Below, in pieces: positions 58,943-64,000 of a stretch of 64,000 nt of DNA. Every line of letters starts with the position of its first letter. The stretch's first letter is position 1. The notes beneath the pieces were generated by a model. The model saw only the letters and a program-made list of their open reading frames with translations, searched no databases and was not told where the DNA came from. Position numbers and translations under genes: made by a program. The DNA is from Inia geoffrensis. Its lineage: Eukaryota; Chordata; Mammalia; Artiodactyla; Iniidae. Location of the stretch: positions 17,239,501 to 17,303,500 of the forward strand of contig CM070910.1 of assembly GCA_036417435.1 (NCBI GenBank). Direction: 5' to 3'.

Positions 58943-60534
58943 TTTTCCCCTCCAAAGTACCTGACCCAGGAAGGAATAGATTTTGAGGATTTGTACCCAA
59001 TCCTCAGAGTTATGCCCCAAAAGGGCTAAAAGTTTTGAGAATGCATTTGCTGTGTGTTGTTCACTGAGCATCCATTCTTTATTCATTTAATAATATTTCA
59101 ACTATCCCCTGGGGAAAGGTTCCTACTGGCTCTTGATTAAAACGAAACAAAACAAAACAAGACAAAAACAAACAAGAAAATTCCCTTACTGCCTTCTCCC
59201 CTAGTCTTTTGGGAACATGTGCTATGACCATTGCTAACTGCTACCCTCACTGGGTTTCTTCCTTAGGGTTTCTTTCTGGGAATGCCCTAGAAGGTAGTAT
59301 TGCTTAAGAGATAAAGACTTCCGTTTAGCTCCGTTATTTGGAAATATAGAGAGCACTGTAAAAAGAATTTTAAATATTTCTGACTTGTGTTAATTGTCAC
59401 TATTTAGAGGTTACCATGAGGCTTCTGTCAAGAATTTGAAATAAGGGGCTAACACTGAGAGTTAAATGGCAAAATCAGTATACAATGCATTAGAGATATA
59501 TACAAAGTGCCTTAAAGAGAGAGACTTGTTAAAACTATTTGCCAATCACCGTGATCAGAACAGATGTTACAGTCCCAGCTTTCATCCTTTTGTTGCTGGA
59601 ATGTGGCTAGGTCTAGGTTTTCCCAAGGAGGGAGGGCCCAGGATGACCAGCGTGACAGGAATCAGGAGAGCAGCCCTTTATCAACTAGTACAGAAGCATT
59701 TACTTAATTATTTCCAGATAATTAAGTATTTCCATAATTAAGTATTTCCATATTTAACAACTGGTTTGCAGAGGTGGATTTTCTAAGTGAATAGGAATCT
59801 TGCATGGGAATCTTCCAAATAAATCTTCGCTTTCCTACCTAATTTTTATTTATAAAGGGGTATTGTTTCTTTAAGAGGTCTCACAAACTTGTACAAGCTT
59901 TAGGCCACCACAAAATCAGATGCACACCAGATGACTTTAAGCCCAGTCAACAAGGTTGGATGGCAACTATGGAAGGGGTGTGGGAGGGGCTAGCTCTGGC
60001 TATGCCCATGTGCGTGTTCACTGGCCACTGCACTGGGTGCTCTCGTCCACAACCCTTATGGTCCCATCATCATGTCAGGTTTACCCACTTTAGGAGGTGG
60101 ATTCATCAGACTATCATTATAATTATATCCTGGTGTCATTATAATTTCTTATGATCTTTCATCAAACACTCATAGAATTTCTTCTATTTCATGCTTACCA
60201 AGGAACCTCGTGATTATACCTAGCTCCTCCGGTGGCTGCCTTTGAGAGGCTGGCCATTGGATTTAAGGGTGTAGTCCCTTGGGCAGTTCTAGTTCTCAGA
60301 AAAAATTAATAAACTGGCATTCTATTTTATTAGTTATTATTCTAATTACTTGGCCAAAGTGTGTCCACTTCTGAGAGGCAGTCTGTGCGAAGGTTTCTGA
60401 GACTGTGAAGCTAGATTTTGGAGCATGATTAATTGACTAAAATAAACATCCTGTCTCTAAGGACTGATACTCCATTGCATTGCCCTTAGCCTTCTTCCTT
60501 TACACTCAGCAGTATTTTTAATTCAACAGAACTG
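58943..60534. other. Unique sequence, no gene seen
   Basis: An (AAAAC)n-like A-rich patch lies at about 59138-59175. No exon was recognised. Confidence 0.45.
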
Positions 60535-60657
60535 TTTATTTGTCTCCCCCCACTAGACTGTAAACTCCTCGGGAATAGGGGCCATCTGTATTCCAAATAG
60601 TATAAATACATAGCACAGAATAAGAACTCAATAAATATTTGGTGAGTGAGTGAATGG
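60535..60657 (+). repeat. L2 LINE 3' end
   Basis: 'actagactgtaaactcctcg', 'catagcacagaataagaact' and 'caataaatatttggtgagtg' follow the L2 3' terminus. Confidence 0.75.
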
Positions 60658-61133
60658 TGTAAGAAAAAGTGTGTGATATCCTTTGGATACTAGTAAACTA
60701 GTAGTGATATAAACTTTTAGCTAAATTTACAAAATCACTTTGTTTTTAACCAATTTATTTCTTCATTACAAAAGTATTCATAATGCTTTGGAGGTTGAAG
60801 ATCTTTCACCTGTTTGTTGACAAGTCATAGCAGATATATTATAAACCTAGCCACTGTTGATATAAAGTCATCTCTTCCTTAATTTTTTTTCACTACAGTA
60901 TAGTCTCTTTATTGTTTTATGTCTACCACATCTGCAAATATTTTGGGGAATTGGAAATCATTTTCTACTTGGCACTTAAAGCTAGTGATGAGAAGCTAGG
61001 TATAGTAAGAATAAACCAGTTCTGGGATGAATTCCTTTATTGAAGAATGTGCAAAATAACCCAGATGAATGGTATTGATCTTATTACACAATATTTTCAT
61101 CACCCAGAAAAATTTACTGTTGGTTTTAAAGTG

Positions 61134-61134
61134 C

Positions 61135-61159
<25 letters not shown>
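61134..61159. repeat. (CA)n microsatellite
   Basis: About 13 CA units. Confidence 0.96.
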
Positions 61160-61165
<6 letters not shown>

Positions 61166-61389
61166 ATCACATTACATGAAAATGTTGAGGCAGAAGTTGA
61201 GGGAAAGAAAGCAATTCTAATGGAAATAGCCTTTTTAAAAAGAAGAACATTCAGAGGCAAATGAATAAATTGAATGCTGATGAGAGAAATAAAAATGAAA
61301 AGACTTCTACTTCTCCACAGCTATACATTCCTGTGAGATTTTATTTCTGAGTCTACTCTCTTGTCAACCCTAAAGGATATAAGTAATCT

Positions 61390-61439
61390 AAGAAAGAAAG
61401 AGGAGAGAGGGAGAGAATGGGAGAGAGAGAGAGAGAGAA
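61390..61439. repeat. (GA)n-rich tract
   Basis: Purine-rich sequence ending in about nine GA units, about 20 bp before a (TG)n tract. Confidence 0.93.
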
Positions 61440-61456
61440 GTCAGAATAAAGTATGA

Positions 61457-61477
61457 GTGTGCGTGTGTGTGTCTGTG

Positions 61478-61514
<37 letters not shown>
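61457..61514. repeat. (TG)n microsatellite
   Basis: Interrupted TG units (tgcg, tctg, tatg), then about 15 pure TG units. Confidence 0.96.
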
Positions 61515-61516
<2 letters not shown>

Positions 61517-61696
61517 TAGGAAAAAGAAGATGCTTCACAGCTTAATTCTTGTTTTTTTCTCAAACCTGAAAACCAAACCAAAACAGAAACTCCATCCCTC
61601 TATCACTAACATGTATTCTGAAAAAAAAAATCCTTCAGTTATTATGAACTATATTGCTGGCTCTGTAACTTGCCTTATTAAAGAACCCCAGCAGAG

Positions 61697-62541
61697 GAGA
61701 GGGTGTGGAGAAAAGGAAACCCTCTTGCACTGTTGGTGGGAATGTAAACTGATACAGCCACTATGGAGAACAGTATGGAGGTTCCTTAAAAAAACTAAAC
61801 ATAGGGCTTCCCCGGTGGCGCAGTGGTTGAGAGTCCGCCTGCCGATGCAGGGGACACGGGTTCGTGCCCCGGTCCGGGAAGATCCCACATGCCGCGGAGC
61901 GGCTGGGCTCGTGAGCCATGGCCGCTGAGCCTGCGCGTCCGGAGCCTGTGCTCCGCAACGAGAGAGGCCACAACGGTGAGAGGCCCGCGTACCGAAAAAA
62001 AAAAAAAAAAAAAAAAAACTAAACATAGAATTACTATATGATCCAGCAATCCCACTACTGGACATATACCCAGAGAAAACCACAATTCAAAAAGACACAT
62101 GCACCCCAATATTCACTGCAGCACTGTTTACAATAGCCAGGTCATGGAAGCAACCTAAATGCCCATCGACAGGCGAATGGATAAAGAAGGTGTGGTACAT
62201 ATATACAATGGAATATTACTCAGCCATAACAAGGAACGAAATTGGGTTATTTGTTGAGATGTGGATGGATCTAGAGACTGTCATACAGAGTGAAGTAAGT
62301 CAGAAAGAGAAAAACAAATATCGTATATTAACGCATAATGGAACCTAGAAAAATGGTACAGATGAACTGGTTTGCATGGCAGAAACTGAGACACAGATGT
62401 AGAGAACAAACATATGGACACCAAGGGGGGAAAGCTGCGGTAGGGTGGGGATGGTGGTGTGCTGAATTGGGCGATTGGGGTTGACATGTATACACTGATG
62501 TGTATAAAATGACTAATAACCTGCTGTATTAAAAAAAAAAA
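61697..62541 (+). mobile_element. 5'-truncated L1 split by a CHR-2
   Basis: The 17 bp perfect duplication aaagaaccccagcagag (61680-61696 and 62542-62558) fixes the ends. The ORF2 tail includes [20 protein letters not shown], the Cys-rich motif. The 3' UTR type equals that at 8.86 kb. A CHR-2 SINE at 61805-62012 interrupts the coding part. Confidence 0.96.
61805..62012 (+). mobile_element. Young CHR-2 SINE nested in L1
   Basis: The target duplication aaaaaactaaacatag (61789-61804 and 62013-62028) is perfect, and a pure run of 24 A's follows 'gcgtaccg'. The A-box-like (ggcgcagtgg) and B-box-like (gggttcgtgcc) segments are intact. It is the youngest-looking element of the window. Confidence 0.97.
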
Positions 62542-62558
62542 AAAGAACCCCAGCAGAG

Positions 62559-63110
62559 ACAACATACAATGCATTTACAAGGGGGAAATTAATTACTCTA
62601 AGTGAACAATTAATATTTCCAAATCAGTTGTTGCTTCTGTTAGATTGACACTTTGTGCCTCTCAGAGGGGAGACAGGGAACTTTCTAGGCTCAAGCAGAC
62701 ATCATCTGGCCTTCATCTCTGTATCACTTTTCAATTGTAGCATGATCATCAATGGTACCCATGCTATAATATCAAGAACTGATTTTATTAGCAGCACCCA
62801 CCACTTAATTACAGGCTACCTGGTATCACCTTAGCTTCCTTGATAGAGCTGAGTTTGGGAGAGAAGCAATCATTTGGGAATTGTGCTTGTCTTGAGAAAC
62901 AGAAGAGTTAATGTTGTTTGTTTTCATAAGCAGAGAGGAAGTTATCAACCCTGTGGATTCTAAAATTCTAACCCTCAAGAGCTTTTAACATTTCCTCTTT
63001 AAGGCATCAAGCAGCTGTTTCTCTTGGGAGGGCTCCTGGAAGCCAACCGAGCTGAACATGGGGTAATGGAATGTGGGCTTGAAAAAGGAATGCTGAGATC
63101 CAGCTTCTAA

Positions 63111-63111
<1 letters not shown>
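62559..63111. other. Unique sequence, no gene seen
   Basis: No repeat or exon was recognised. Confidence 0.45.
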
Positions 63112-63163
<52 letters not shown>

Positions 63164-63302
63164 GACACAGACACACACACATACACACACACATATACAT
63201 ACACACACACATATACACGCATATATACACACACATACACACATACACACACACATACACATATACACACATACACACACATACACACATATACACACAC
63301 AT

Positions 63303-63337
<35 letters not shown>
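63112..63337. repeat. Compound (CA)n/(TACA)n microsatellite, 226 bp
   Basis: CA runs alternate with ATACAC, CATATAC and GACACA units. The long CVCVCV-like open frames on the minus strand are artefacts of this repeat. Confidence 0.98.
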
Positions 63338-63341
<4 letters not shown>

Positions 63342-64000
63342 CACCAGAACCTATGAGTAGCTCAACTGAAATCCTTTTACCTTATAGCCACGCAAAGCAA
63401 GAATCCATCCTCTCCTCTGTCAAGTGGAGTGACCTTCCTCAGGTCGCCTGAGGGGTCCATGCTCACAGGAACCCTGTGGCCAGAAGCACAGCTGCGATGC
63501 AGCTGCCTCTGAAGGAGCAGGCCGCCTGGAACACAGCCCCAGAGGAAGCGACAGCCACAGCGCAGCAGCGGCCCCTTCTCCAGACGCTGTGGGAACGCGT
63601 CAGGCGTCCTCCTTGTTACAGAAACTGGAGGCCTCTCGCTGTCCTGCTTGCTCCCTGCCATAGCTTGTCTCCTCCTGGTAGAGCTGCCATTAGCTCCCAG
63701 GAACACGGGGCCCCTCTCTGAGCGCGTTTTCACCTATATTATCATGATAACCATTAACAGTAAACAACTTCCTGCCACTGGGTGCGTTCCTCCAGCAATG
63801 TCGAGTTGCGATATTCAACACGGTGTGTCTTGTTGTGGGAAATGCCATGGCCTGTGAATAAAGCTGGGCTCTCCTGCAGGGAAGGGAGACATTTTCTAGT
63901 GTCAAATGTGCAGGGAAAACATGGACTCGAGGACAGGAAGCTGGAACTTAGTAGGTGATTAGGTCTGGGCTTCCAGGACTCTAAGCATGCTTCCCTGCAG
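63338..64000. other. Unique, CpG-enriched sequence
   Basis: About 63440-63620 has roughly nine CpGs in 180 bp, above the background of the window. Open frames on both strands (81 codons +, 118 codons -) give no peptide I recognise. It could hold an exon or regulatory element of a gene beyond the window. Confidence 0.35.

Larger units (their letters stand above)
60658..61679. other. Unique sequence with microsatellites
   Basis: (CA)n at 61134-61159, (GA)-rich at 61390-61439 and (TG)n at 61457-61514. No gene was seen. Confidence 0.5.

Noticed and set aside
3690..62012. True tRNA genes from A/B-box-like segments
   Set aside because: All lie in CHR SINE heads; the cloverleaf is degraded and each is followed by SINE body and A-tail.
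63007..63344. Cys/Val-repeat open frames
   Set aside because: Translation of a CA/TG microsatellite; the same applies to frames at 19.9, 24.8 and 10.7 kb.
1..64000. CRISPR array, operons, phage or bacterial features
   Set aside because: No direct repeats with regular unique spacers; composition, SINEs and splice-like sites show mammalian DNA.
1..64000. Ruminant origin
   Set aside because: I saw no BovB LINE or Bov-tA SINE in 64 kb, while CHR-2 copies are many and young. Absence by eye is not proof.

Overview
This is mammalian nuclear DNA, most likely from a cetacean. The main evidence is the repeats. There are about 24 tRNA-derived SINEs of the two CHR types (a ~110-130 bp CHR-1 form and a ~200-420 bp CHR-2-like form). 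CHR SINEs are known from Cetacea, Hippopotamidae and Ruminantia. I saw no BovB LINE and no Bov-A/Bov-tA dimer, which argues against a ruminant. Several short CHR-2 copies have pure A-tails and perfect target-site duplications (TSDs), as expected of recent SINE activity in a toothed whale. I cannot name the species.

No complete functional protein-coding gene is visible. The window looks intronic or intergenic. The two clearest gene-derived features are dead retrocopies of ribosomal protein mRNAs, both on the minus strand: RPL37A (about 5121-5490) and RPL35A (about 27721-28282). The best candidate for a real exon is 42773-42929 (+), with good acceptor and donor sites and a single open frame. 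Weaker candidates are 35803-36001 (+) and 10549-10633 (+). None matched a protein I could name.

Layout. 1-1.1 kb: unique sequence. 1.15-6.3 kb: an old antisense L1 carrying a mariner-type MITE, a long CHR SINE, a younger 5'-truncated L1, the RPL37A retrocopy and two CHR-2 SINEs. 6.3-13.7 kb: mostly unique, with MIR fragments, one L1 3' end and one CHR-1. 13.68-14.94 kb: a 1.26 kb polypyrimidine tract with an embedded CHR-2. 15-29 kb: unique sequence with CHR-1 and CHR-2 copies, CA/TG microsatellites and the RPL35A retrocopy, itself split by a CHR-1. 29.6-35.2 kb: an L1 3' end, SINEs and MIRs. 35-48 kb: mostly unique, with the exon candidates, an MLT1 LTR, an inverted MER5-like duplication and a head-to-head CHR-2 palindrome. 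48-54.8 kb: unique sequence, then an old antisense L1 broken by an MLT1 LTR and by a 1.97 kb sense L1 that keeps the C-terminal half of ORF2. 54.8-64 kb: unique sequence with MIR/L2 fragments, one long CHR SINE, an L1 split by a very young CHR-2, and several CA-type microsatellites.

The nesting gives a relative chronology: L1M, MLT1, MIR and L2 are oldest; then the retrocopies; then L1 elements with artiodactyl/cetacean-type 3' ends; then CHR SINEs. Family names for ancient repeats come from memory of consensus sequences and were not checked against a database.
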